Shown: positions 1-5,771 of the stretch, piece by piece | Layout: every line of letters starts with the position of its first letter | How positions within the stretch are numbered: the first letter of the stretch is position 1 | Origin: Spirochaetia bacterium | GTDB lineage: Bacteria > Spirochaetota > Spirochaetia > PWKH01 | Length of the DNA stretch: 7,366 nt | Direction: 5' to 3' | Assembly: GCA_021736545.1 (NCBI GenBank) | Contig: JAIPFS010000065.1 | Span: 1-7,366 of the forward strand | Notes under the pieces: generated by a model | Seen by the model: the letters and a program-made list of their open reading frames with translations, nothing else | The model's database searches: none | What the model was told of the DNA's origin: nothing | Program-made: the position numbers and the translations under genes

Positions 1-443
1 ACGCGTTCCCAGATCCCGTCAGCATTCAGTGCTGACGGCAGAAAAGGCTGCCTGGTCCAGAATCCTTCCCGGGAGATCTTTAATTCCCAAAACTTTACAA
101 TTATGGCTTTAATTACCCTTTCAAAATCATCCGGCGAGTATACCTGAGCCTTCTTGATGAGCTGATTAATTGCCAGACCTTCTTTGTTGCTGGTGATACC
201 TTTATTCCCATTTTGGGATAAAAAAACCTGTTTAATTTTCTGATAGATTATCGGGTTTTCTATCTGTGCAGCTTTCCAGACATTCCCATGCTTCACCATA
301 TTGGATAAATACCGATACTGCATCGATAATATAAACCCGGGATGATACACCTTATGCCGAATATATAGTAATTCCCCGGCATCAAGACATTCTGCAAGCT
401 CTCTCATTGTGGTAATCAGATCTCCCTTTAGATATTTACTCAT
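1..443 (-). CDS. Phage replication-type protein with conserved phage C-terminal-like domain, 3' end outside window
   Basis: An open frame starts at ATG 443 and runs off the left edge after 147 codons without a stop. An AGGAGG ribosome site lies 4 bases upstream (448-453), and the ATG overlaps the stop of the preceding small gene in an ATGA junction. Residues 30-60 hold a motif of the type HP-x4-S-x-Q-x-R-x-L followed by a Gly and an Ala-rich helix (HPGFILSMQYRYL). Residues 104-147 (PDDFERVI, then KFWE, FW and FLPSALNADGIWER) resemble the C-terminal domain found on many phage replication proteins, whose pattern is DF-x2-VI ... W ... YLRP-x-TLF. The end of the 305-residue initiator in this operon has a similar FW-containing tail. 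A DNA-replication role, such as helicase loading, is inferred from this resemblance and from its place just after the helicase. The exact family is uncertain. Confidence 0.72.
   Translation of the reverse strand, partial: MSKYLKGDLITTMRELAECLDAGELLYIRHKVYHPGFILSMQYRYLSNMVKHGNVWKAAQIENPIIYQKIKQVFLSQNGNKGITSNKEGLAINQLIKKAQVYSPDDFERVIKAIIVKFWELKISREGFWTRQPFLPSALNADGIWER
16..38. repeat. Perfect 9-bp inverted repeat with 5-base loop
   Basis: The arms CCGTCAGCA (16-24) and TGCTGACGG (30-38) are exact reverse complements around the loop TTCAG. The element lies within the partial gene at the left edge, where it encodes PSALNADG. No T-run follows on the transcribed strand, so it does not look like an intrinsic terminator. 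It may be a protein-binding palindrome, an mRNA hairpin or chance. Confidence 0.6.
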
Positions 444-613
444 ACATCCTCCTTCACTATCGCCTGAACATATGTCAATGGATGATCAGGTCCATCAGAG
501 GCTACTGAAACTCCTCCTAGAGGCTTATATCCAGCTGTCATATAGGAATTTACCTGTTCGATTAACTTAGTTAAGCTTGTCTCTTCCATTACCATATACA
601 GTTCCTCTCCCAT
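440..613 (-). CDS. Small DUF1737-like protein, 57 residues
   Basis: ATG 613 to TGA 440-442 encodes 57 residues. The AGGAGG ribosome site (619-624) sits 5 bases before the ATG and overlaps the stop codon of the helicase gene. An in-frame ATG at codon 7 is an alternative start with a poorer ribosome site. The core LIEQVNSYMTAGYKPLGGVSV followed by YVQAIVKE matches the DUF1737 pattern: an amphipathic helix, then G-[YW]-x-P-x-GG-[VL]-S, then a strand ending in [YA]-x-QA-[MI]-x-K. The biochemical role of that family is not known to me. The gene lies between the helicase and a second replication-type gene and ends with an ATGA overlap, so it is probably co-translated with the latter. It is likely cytoplasmic, as there is no signal peptide or membrane segment. 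Confidence 0.82.
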   Translation of the reverse strand: MGEELYMVMEETSLTKLIEQVNSYMTAGYKPLGGVSVASDGPDHPLTYVQAIVKEDV

Positions 614-622
614 AACCTCCTC

Positions 623-1840
623 CTAATAGTTTCTATCAATATCAAAAAATCCGTAGATTCCTCTTTTGAACATCAGTTTTGTGTATCCAGTTGGACCATC
701 ACGATTTTTTTCAATCATCATAAATGTGCCATCACCTTCCCCTAGCAACTCTCCGTGGTAGAGCATCATAACGCAGTCAGCATCACGTTCGATCTGCCCG
801 CTGTCTCCCAGCTCGTGCAGTTTCGGCGGCTTTGCCGGCCCTTCCGGCGGTCTTCGCAGCTGCGCGGCGCAGATAATCGGAATATCAAGATTTCGTGCTA
901 AGCCTTTAAGCGCAGATGAGACACTTGCTACCTGCTCATTCCGTTTTTCGCGTCCGTTAAAAGTTATTTGTTGTAAATAATCAATGTAGAGTGCCTGCAC
1001 GTCATATCGCTGCTTCATTTCTCGAGCTTTCAGCAGAAGTGATTCAAGCGACATATTCGCTTCGTCATGGTAGATAAAGTCCTTCCCATGTATCCGCGTG
1101 CACGATTCTATCACTTTGTCAAACTGCACCTGCGTTAACAGTCCACTGGTTAAGCGATCACTGCTTATTTTACTGTCGAGTGATATCTGCCGCATGGTCA
1201 GCTCTTTGTGCGATGATTCGGCAGTAATGAATCCGACCGGGCAGTTCGCATTGTGGAGCAGGTTTATTAAAAATGCTGTTTTTCCCTCTGACGGCCTTCC
1301 CCCGACAATATACAGCCGCCGTTTAAGAAAGCCGTTCAGTTTATAATCTAGGGATCGTATCCCGGATGATATACCCATTATTTCGCTTTTTCGATTATGT
1401 GATTCCTCAATAAACTCAAGCGTCTGGTCCAATGATTCCTGTGCGGTTATTAAGCGGTATTCATCATCCTCTGAGAAATTGACAACCTGCATAATCTCAT
1501 TAACAAGCGTTTTGGCTGGTGTAAACGTATCCTGCAGAATCTTCTCGCACACTTTCCTGATTTCTTTTCGTTTGTGCTGCTCGATGATCTGATCTTGGTA
1601 ATATTGCCAATTTACTGCACTTGCCACAGCATCTTCTATCTGCATCAGCTCTGACAGTGTAACTGTCTTATTATGAGCATAAATAGTCGCAATATCGGGT
1701 TGTAAGTTTTCTCTTACCAGGTAACGAATTGTGGAAAACAGCAGTTTACACGTCTGAGATTGGAAGTGCTTTTCCTTCAGTTTTGTTTGAAAAGCTATAT
1801 GAGGATCCTTAATCATTTGTCCAATAAAATATTTTTCCAT
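623..1840 (-). CDS. dnaB: DnaB-family replicative DNA helicase (phage type)
   Basis: This 405-residue protein should be the hexameric 5'-3' helicase that unwinds the phage fork using ATP. Residues 1-100 look like the DnaB N-terminal helical domain (IGQMIKDPHIAF, then LLFSTIRYL). The C-terminal RecA-like ATPase domain spans about 155-405. It has Walker A GGRPSEGKT (180-188), the catalytic-Glu region AESS (207-210), Walker B LYIDYLQQ (284-291), motif H3 AAQLRRP (325-331), GQIERDADCVMMLYH (348-362) and the Lys/Arg-finger segment EKNRDGPTG (377-385). It is slightly shorter than bacterial DnaB (about 450-470), as is usual for phage versions. The start overlaps the initiator stop by one base (TAATG), with GGAG just upstream, which suggests translational coupling. 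The Walker residues are intact, so an active enzyme is expected. Loading by the 305-residue product upstream is an inference from context. Confidence 0.95.
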   Translation of the reverse strand: MEKYFIGQMIKDPHIAFQTKLKEKHFQSQTCKLLFSTIRYLVRENLQPDIATIYAHNKTVTLSELMQIEDAVASAVNWQYYQDQIIEQHKRKEIRKVCEKILQDTFTPAKTLVNEIMQVVNFSEDDEYRLITAQESLDQTLEFIEESHNRKSEIMGISSGIRSLDYKLNGFLKRRLYIVGGRPSEGKTAFLINLLHNANCPVGFITAESSHKELTMRQISLDSKISSDRLTSGLLTQVQFDKVIESCTRIHGKDFIYHDEANMSLESLLLKAREMKQRYDVQALYIDYLQQITFNGREKRNEQVASVSSALKGLARNLDIPIICAAQLRRPPEGPAKPPKLHELGDSGQIERDADCVMMLYHGELLGEGDGTFMMIEKNRDGPTGYTKLMFKRGIYGFFDIDRNY

Positions 1841-2757
1841 TAAAATCTCTCCAATTGCGTAGATGCGATTTCCGTTTTCTTGTTATTCATTCTGGCAAAT
1901 AATTGCGGAAACTTTTCACGTAATTTTCTGCCGCTCATAATGTTCGGCAGCCAAAAATTCCCTTCTGTTTTCACCCAGCGTATTACAGCTTCGATGTCAG
2001 TAAAGCTGCGTCCATCTATCCGTATCAGCTTTTCTATATCGTTTGCCCATCGCTGAATTACATGCTTATCTTTTCCACGGTAGAGTTTTGGGTCGAATTC
2101 TCTGCTTTTATGAAGGAGCAGCGAGGCAAGCTGCAAAGCTTGACTCATTGTTTTCGAAGGTTCAGTTGTTTTTGATGGTTTTTCCTCTGACTCGAGTTTT
2201 AGTGCGGGTGCGTCTTTTGGTGTGGGGTGTTTCTCACTTGCGTGATTAAGAGTTATCTTTGGAGTAGGAATAGGAGTAGGAATAGGAGTAGGGGCATTGC
2301 TTGGGCTATGCTCGTTGCATAATTTATATATGCTTGTAGCATTACTCATAGCATTGCTTGTAGCATTGCTTGTAGCATTTTTATCTTCATAATGTTCATT
2401 CCAACGTGCTGCTGCAGCTTTTTTTGCCTTCTTAATTCTTTTATCAGAATGATACACATATGGCTGGTTATCCTCCCAGTCATGGATACAGTATTCTCCA
2501 TCAGTAAATTCAAGAAACCTTACTTTTTCATCCATAAGTGCTTTAATAAGTTCGTCTGGATCTTCATCCCAGTTTGCCATATCTGCAATGTCAATTTTAT
2601 CACAGCCCTTCAGTTTTCCTTTCGGATAAATCTTTGCAACATTCGAGAACAGACACACTAGTGAGTAAAACCCCTTATGGCCAAGTTTTCGTATAACCCG
2701 TTTTGTTTTCGGATGGTTTATAAATTCCATATCAAGCCGAATATCCTGCCGTGCCAT
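1840..2757 (-). CDS. Phage replication initiator / helicase-loader-type protein
   Basis: The 305-residue product has three visible parts. Residues 1-125 are a predicted winged-helix-type domain (MEFINHPKTKRVIRKLG, then FYSLVCLFSNVA, DIADMANW and the wing FLEFTDGEYCIHDWEDNQPYVY), as in phage replisome organisers. Residues 126-205 are a low-complexity linker with NATS NATS NAMS NATS (127-142) and PTPIPTPIPTP (156-166). Residues 206-290 form a C-terminal domain ending DIEAVIRWVKTEGNFW-x2-NIMS-x4-LREKFPQL, a tail common in phage replication proteins that contact the helicase. The gene begins directly after the ninG-like stop (TAA then ATG) behind an AGGGG ribosome site, and it is followed by the helicase gene, as in lambda O-P or DnaD/DnaB-type cassettes. 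The linker DNA carries tandem repeats that may be the origin. The role in origin binding and helicase recruitment is inferred, because sequence resemblance in the N-terminal domain is only at pattern level. Confidence 0.85.
   Translation of the reverse strand: MARQDIRLDMEFINHPKTKRVIRKLGHKGFYSLVCLFSNVAKIYPKGKLKGCDKIDIADMANWDEDPDELIKALMDEKVRFLEFTDGEYCIHDWEDNQPYVYHSDKRIKKAKKAAAARWNEHYEDKNATSNATSNAMSNATSIYKLCNEHSPSNAPTPIPTPIPTPKITLNHASEKHPTPKDAPALKLESEEKPSKTTEPSKTMSQALQLASLLLHKSREFDPKLYRGKDKHVIQRWANDIEKLIRIDGRSFTDIEAVIRWVKTEGNFWLPNIMSGRKLREKFPQLFARMNNKKTEIASTQLERF
2261..2294. repeat. Purine-rich hexamer tract inside the initiator gene
   Basis: Five consecutive 6-bp units alternate GGAGTA and GGAATA on the plus strand (2261-2290), followed by GGGG. 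Equivalently, this is 2.5 copies of a 12-bp unit. The plus strand contains no C in this tract, so purines are strongly biased to one strand. It encodes the Pro-Thr-Pro-Ile linker of the initiator. It lies beside the AT-rich stretch and the 12-bp repeats of the candidate origin. Confidence 0.85.
2332..2379. repeat. Four tandem 12-bp iteron-like repeats
   Basis: Units of GCTTGTAGCATT occur at 2332-2343, 2356-2367 and 2368-2379. A variant unit, ACTCATAGCATT, occurs at 2344-2355. A further partial match, GCATTGCTTG, lies at 2294-2303. In the initiator they encode NATS/NAMS repeats (residues 127-142). Unit length, copy number and position next to an AT-rich stretch fit initiator-binding iterons. 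Confidence 0.85.
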
Positions 2758-3210
2758 TTATAACCCCTTCTCTTTCTTGAGTGTTCGTATCTCTGCCCGG
2801 TACTGCTGTGCCTTCACATCATACAGTGCCCCGGGGATACTTCCGGCGATCTGCAGCTTCTCTCTATTCGTCAGTCGCCTATAGGCTTCTTCGTCCCCCA
2901 TTTTTGCGGCATGAATATCCTCGATCCGCTGTACCCGATCTTCTCCGATCAGCCGGATCAGGTTCCTTCGGTAATCGGCATGCTCTCCTGCTCCGTACAT
3001 ATTGCATTTCTTACATTGCGGCCAGACATTATCTTCTTCCAATTCTGTTTCACGATATCTGCGGGAGATATAATGCCCGCCGTCAGATTCCTTCCAATGC
3101 AGTTTTTTACCGCATGAGATACAGGTCACATACCCGTTCTCATCAGCACACTGGACCCTTCTCAGCTTCTGGAATGCTGAGAGACATTTATCTCTTGCTG
3201 TCTTCTTCAT
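2758..3210 (-). CDS. ninG: NinG/Rap-like recombination endonuclease, short form
   Basis: This 150-residue protein matches the conserved core of lambda NinG (Rap), a structure-specific nuclease for branched recombination intermediates. Visible matches are the zinc-ligand pairs C30-x2-C33 (VTCISCGKKLHW) and C66-x2-C69 (PQCKKCN), the histidine motif DGGHYISRRYRETELEEDN (43-61) and the downstream helix YRRNLIRLIGEDRVQRIE (80-97). This arrangement of CxxC, GHY and CxxC resembles an HNH/zinc-finger nuclease fold. Lambda NinG is about 200 residues and begins with an extra cysteine-rich zinc motif. That segment is missing here, although this is common in other phage homologues. The gene overlaps the ninB-like gene by 23 bases, with GAGG just upstream of its ATG, and it abuts the initiator ATG. 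This adjacency of NinB and NinG supports the call. Enzymatic activity is inferred from the family. Confidence 0.88.
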   Translation of the reverse strand: MKKTARDKCLSAFQKLRRVQCADENGYVTCISCGKKLHWKESDGGHYISRRYRETELEEDNVWPQCKKCNMYGAGEHADYRRNLIRLIGEDRVQRIEDIHAAKMGDEEAYRRLTNREKLQIAGSIPGALYDVKAQQYRAEIRTLKKEKGL

Positions 3211-3637
3211 TATTCCTCACTTCCATAAGCATCCGCTCATGATATTCAACATCAATTCCGAGAAAGGCCGCCTCATAGATAGCTCCGTCTATCAGCTGCC
3301 CCATTTCCTTTGTATTACAGAGATGAGACGGCTTCGGCATCATCCTTCCCTTCCAGCCGGGGACCTTCTCCCCGTACTGCTCCTTAATTCCCTGCTTCAC
3401 AATTTCAGGACACATACCTGTATTTTTTGCTATCTCCCCGATAATTGCGTGGAACAAACTATTCTGGCTCAATGTACGCTCACGTCTCCACCGCTTGAGT
3501 TCAAGTCGAAGCGGCATATCCTTATGGTGTTTAAAGAATTCATGCACATCCGGGACATCCAAAGGAGATAGTTCAAATTTTATTTGATCGAAGCGACAGA
3601 AACCGTATCTGTCACTTCGCATAACAATCTTCTTCAT
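3188..3637 (-). CDS. ninB: NinB/Orf-like recombination mediator
   Basis: A 149-residue protein that resembles lambda NinB (Orf), a DNA-binding protein that can stand in for RecFOR by helping load recombination proteins on SSB-coated single strands. The pattern seen is a basic region RLELKRWRRERTLSQNSLFHAII (44-66), with the family-typical R-x-L-x2-N motif before a helix, then KQGIKEQYGE (81-90) and a C-terminal helix KEMGQLIDGAIYEAAFLGIDV (110-130). Length is close to lambda Orf (146). It starts 9 bases after the ssb stop behind an AGAGGA site that overlaps that stop codon, and its end overlaps the ninG-like gene by 23 bases. Proximity to ssb, recT and ninG fits a mediator role. Function is transferred from the family and not shown here. 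Confidence 0.85.
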   Translation of the reverse strand: MKKIVMRSDRYGFCRFDQIKFELSPLDVPDVHEFFKHHKDMPLRLELKRWRRERTLSQNSLFHAIIGEIAKNTGMCPEIVKQGIKEQYGEKVPGWKGRMMPKPSHLCNTKEMGQLIDGAIYEAAFLGIDVEYHERMLMEVRNNEEDSKR

Positions 3638-3646
3638 ACATATCCT

Positions 3647-4117
3647 CTAAAACGGAATATCATCATCAAAAAACTCAGGACCTTCAGAAAGTAAATCTTC
3701 CTCAGTGTAAGATCTTTCTTGATTTCTCATAGTTCTGCTTGGCTGGTTACGCTGCTGCTGAGGCTGGCTGGTACCTTTCTGCTTCGGAGCCTGGAGAAGT
3801 TCAACCGTATCGGTATTTATGACAACCTTAGAAAAATTCTTTCCTTCGTACTGCCATCGCTCTTGTCTCAGCTCTCCCTTTAACGCAACCTGGGTACCTT
3901 TCTGTAGATAGGGTGCGAGTCCCTCTGCATTCTTACCGAAAAGCTTTGCCGTAAAAAAACTAGTCTCTTCTTCCCAAGCCCCTTGGTTTTTCCTCAGAGA
4001 ATTAACAGCAAGAGATATCTTGCCGATCGCCGCTCCGTTTCGCGTATACCGCAATTCCACATCCTTAGTCAGTCGCCCGACTAGAACGACAGTATTTATA
4101 TCTCGTTTTATTCCCAT
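3647..4117 (-). CDS. ssb: Single-stranded DNA-binding protein (phage SSB)
   Basis: Protects and organises single-stranded DNA at the fork and during recombination. From ATG 4117 the product has 156 residues. The OB-fold spans about 5-108: NTVVLVGRLTKDVELRYT (8-25), the strand ISLAVNS (34-40), TSFFTAKLFGKNAEGLAPYL (52-71) and KGTQVALKGELRQERWQYEGK (73-93). A Gln-rich flexible linker follows (113-135), then the acidic tip EFFDDDIPF, which recruits partner proteins in bacterial SSBs. An upstream in-frame TTG (4165) would add 16 residues that resemble nothing in SSB and would overlap the preceding gene, so I chose the ATG. GGAGAG (4127-4132) lies 9 bases before it. The gene follows the DUF1351 gene by 28 bases and precedes ninB by 9. 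Confidence 0.95.
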   Translation of the reverse strand: MGIKRDINTVVLVGRLTKDVELRYTRNGAAIGKISLAVNSLRKNQGAWEEETSFFTAKLFGKNAEGLAPYLQKGTQVALKGELRQERWQYEGKNFSKVVINTDTVELLQAPKQKGTSQPQQQRNQPSRTMRNQERSYTEEDLLSEGPEFFDDDIPF

Positions 4118-4126
4118 AAAATCTAT

Positions 4127-4132
4127 CTCTCC
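4127..4132 (-). promoter_or_regulatory. Ribosome binding site deciding the ssb start
   Basis: GGAGAG on the minus strand, 9 bases before ATG 4117. It supports the internal ATG over the upstream TTG at 4165, and the protein begins with the canonical SSB N-terminus only from this ATG. Confidence 0.65.
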
Positions 4133-4145
4133 ACTTTTTGAATAA

Positions 4146-5027
4146 TTATCCTGGGATTCTCTCAAGGCTGATGTTCTGTTCTCTGCAGAAATCCCTCAAT
4201 GCTTTGAGCTGCTGATAGGTTCCTGCCGCTGTAAACGTAACCGTAAGTATCTTTTCTTCTTCTTGAGGCAACTTTTCAGCAACTTTTTGGCAACCTCCAG
4301 CCACTTCTGTAAGTATCTTTTCTTCTTGGGGTAACTTTTTAGCAACTTTTTGGCTATCTTCAGCCGTTTCTGCTTTCTTTCTATCAAGTTCTTCCTGCAG
4401 CTTTTTTGCTTCTGCTGCTTCTTCCTTAAGAGCTTCTACTTGACCTATAGCCGCAGAAAGATCTCCATGTCTCCTGTATTCCTCCAGCAATCGTTGCGTA
4501 TAGGCAGTATTGGTGTTCTGTATTGCTGTGAGATCGTTCTGAATATGCAGTTTTTTTACCTCAAGCTCCTCTTCGATCTTTTTTAACGATACAGTAGAGT
4601 TCAGCCACCTTGTTTCGTCGAACCACGAGGCATCAATAAATGATTTAGCCGGACTGTCAGCAAAAACCGTTTCTTTCAGTTTATGTATTGACTCCTTTTT
4701 GTCCTCAATCCTTTGCTGCTCCGCCTCAGATATCTGCTGAGATATAGGGGTAATAGCCTTGTCTATGCACGAAGTCGCCTTTTTAACTTCCTTCTCAAAT
4801 GCGTCATACGGAGCAAGCCAGTCTCTCTTCACCTTCTTCCGGCGATCCTCGATGTCCTTTTTATATTTCCGCAGCTCTGCTACAGCCTTTTTAGCAGGCT
4901 TTATATCATCCTGGTCGAAAACCAGCCCCTGATAAGAAGCGGCCACTTTTTCTACTTCTTTTATGAATGTATTCAGGTTGTTCCTAATCTCCCCCGGGAA
5001 GACTTCACTTCGTAATGCTATATCCAT
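4146..5027 (-). CDS. DUF1351-family coiled-coil phage protein
   Basis: The 293-residue protein matches the DUF1351 pattern common in Bacillota phages next to recT and ssb. An N-terminal strand-helix contains NTFIKEVEKVAASYQGLVFDQDDIKPAKKAVAEL, that is, residues 19-52. It is followed by KYKKDIEDRRKKVKRDWLAPY (54-74), a long charged coiled coil (75-225), and a small C-terminal module VTFTAAGTYQQLKALRDFC (263-281). There is no signal peptide or membrane segment. Its role is not established; the usual context suggests an accessory to recombination or single-strand DNA metabolism. Residues 225-245 and 246-263 are an internal duplication (QKVAKKLPQEE and QKVAEKLPQEEE). It starts 3 bases after the recT stop, with GAGGAG formed by the last codons of recT, which indicates coupled translation. 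Confidence 0.85.
   Translation of the reverse strand: MDIALRSEVFPGEIRNNLNTFIKEVEKVAASYQGLVFDQDDIKPAKKAVAELRKYKKDIEDRRKKVKRDWLAPYDAFEKEVKKATSCIDKAITPISQQISEAEQQRIEDKKESIHKLKETVFADSPAKSFIDASWFDETRWLNSTVSLKKIEEELEVKKLHIQNDLTAIQNTNTAYTQRLLEEYRRHGDLSAAIGQVEALKEEAAEAKKLQEELDRKKAETAEDSQKVAKKLPQEEKILTEVAGGCQKVAEKLPQEEEKILTVTFTAAGTYQQLKALRDFCREQNISLERIPG
4243..4354. repeat. Tandem in-frame duplication within the DUF1351 gene
   Basis: Two near-identical copies lie at 4243-4291 and 4309-4354 (both start GTAAGTATCTTTTCTTCTT and end AGCAACTTTTTGGC). They differ by one inserted codon and a few substitutions. The period is 63-66 bp, so the frame is kept and 21-22 residues are duplicated just before the C-terminal module. 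Confidence 0.85.
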
Positions 5028-5030
5028 TTT

Positions 5031-5771
5031 TTACTCCTCAAAAAACCAGTCATCATAGTTATCGGATGAATCATCTTGCCCCTCTTCGCCGTCTTCAGCG
5101 AAAAGACCTTTCTCACGAGGATCCTCTTGTTCAGCAGGGGCCTCTTCAGCAGGGGTGCCTTTGATTCTGTTTTTCAGGCTGTCTGCTTTCTTTGTTGGTC
5201 CCGGCTCTGCAGAAGTTTCCTGTCGCGGCGTTATATCCCGGTCAGGATTATCTATAGCTTCTTCAACACTCCAGAGCCCCATCAGCACATCAGCAAAAGC
5301 ATCACGTACCGCCCAGCCCCGGGCTCGCCAGAGCAGCATGCGTTCAGGATACTGTGCCCAGGTATTCTTCCCCCAGAGGCCTGCACGCTTCGCCATTTCC
5401 ACCGAAAATTCCCGGTATATGGTTCTCCCTTTTCTCGTAATCTTACAGAACGCTGTGCCGTTATCCTTGTACCCGTCCTCGTATTCCTCTGTCTCCTGAT
5501 GCCCCTGTGCGATGGCAGTCAGCGCATCACCGTAGACAGCCGGTTTCCCGTTTACCACAGCTATATTCTGCACCGCCAGTAACGGATTAAGTCCGACCTG
5601 TGCACCGTATGCCATAGCAAGATACACTTCAGCCGGCTTGTTCCGATATGAAGCTGGACAGAAAGAGCTCTGGGAAAAGCTCTCAGCTAGCTTATATGCT
5701 TCTGATTTTGTCGTCGGCAGATACATTTCTGCACCTGCTTTATTTTTTGCTAATTGCGTATTATCATTCAT
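5031..5771 (-). CDS. recT: RecT-family single-strand annealing recombinase
   Basis: A 246-residue annealing protein that should pair complementary single strands exposed by the neighbouring exonuclease. The RecT-family core spans about residues 22-172. It contains AYKLAESFSQSSFCP (25-39), EVYLAMAYGAQVGLNPLLAVQNIAVVNGKPAVYGDAL (48-84), FCKITRKG (108-115), MAKRAGLWGKNTWAQYPERMLLWRARGWAVRDAFADVL (126-163) and GLWSVEEA (165-172). Residues 175-246 are a flexible, acidic tail ending DNYDDWFFEE. Its start overlaps the YqaJ stop in an ATGA junction, and a GGGAGGG ribosome site lies about 8 bases upstream. Exonuclease-annealase pairs in adjacent genes are the standard phage arrangement. The acidic aromatic tail recalls the SSB tip, but any binding role is speculation. 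Confidence 0.94.
   Translation of the reverse strand: MNDNTQLAKNKAGAEMYLPTTKSEAYKLAESFSQSSFCPASYRNKPAEVYLAMAYGAQVGLNPLLAVQNIAVVNGKPAVYGDALTAIAQGHQETEEYEDGYKDNGTAFCKITRKGRTIYREFSVEMAKRAGLWGKNTWAQYPERMLLWRARGWAVRDAFADVLMGLWSVEEAIDNPDRDITPRQETSAEPGPTKKADSLKNRIKGTPAEEAPAEQEDPREKGLFAEDGEEGQDDSSDNYDDWFFEE

Larger units (their letters stand above)
2261..2379. other. Candidate phage origin of replication (iterons plus AT-rich element) within the initiator gene
   Basis: The region combines four tandem 12-bp repeats (2332-2379), an AT-only stretch around 2319-2331 (ATAATTTATATAT) and a strand-asymmetric purine tract (2261-2294), all inside the linker of the initiator gene. Lambda and related phages place their origin inside gene O with the same ingredients: four iterons, then an AT-rich purine-biased segment. 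The repeat structure is seen directly. Origin function is inferred, and the repeats could simply encode a flexible linker. Confidence 0.5.

Noticed and set aside
2332..2379. CRISPR-like repeat array
   Set aside because: The units are 12 bp and directly tandem with no spacers, and they lie in frame inside a coding gene. They fit iterons or a coding microsatellite.
2758..3210. Free-standing HNH homing endonuclease
   Set aside because: The spacing of CxxC, GHY and CxxC with the following YR-x2-LI-x2-IG helix matches NinG specifically, and the gene is next to a NinB-like gene.
2781..3242. Long plus-strand open frame of 153 codons
   Set aside because: It is antisense to the well-supported NinG-like gene, has no ribosome site or recognisable domain, and runs against the operon. 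The other plus-strand frames (for example 5076-5582 and 5936-6643) were rejected for the same reasons.
4118..4165. Longer SSB start at TTG 4165
   Set aside because: It would add 16 residues unlike any SSB N-terminus and overlap the preceding gene. ATG 4117 has a ribosome site and gives the canonical start.
4196..4387. Minus-strand 63-codon frame rich in Lys and Leu
   Set aside because: It is a shifted-frame reading of the duplicated, AAG/GAA-rich part of the DUF1351 gene, so its repeats merely mirror that duplication.
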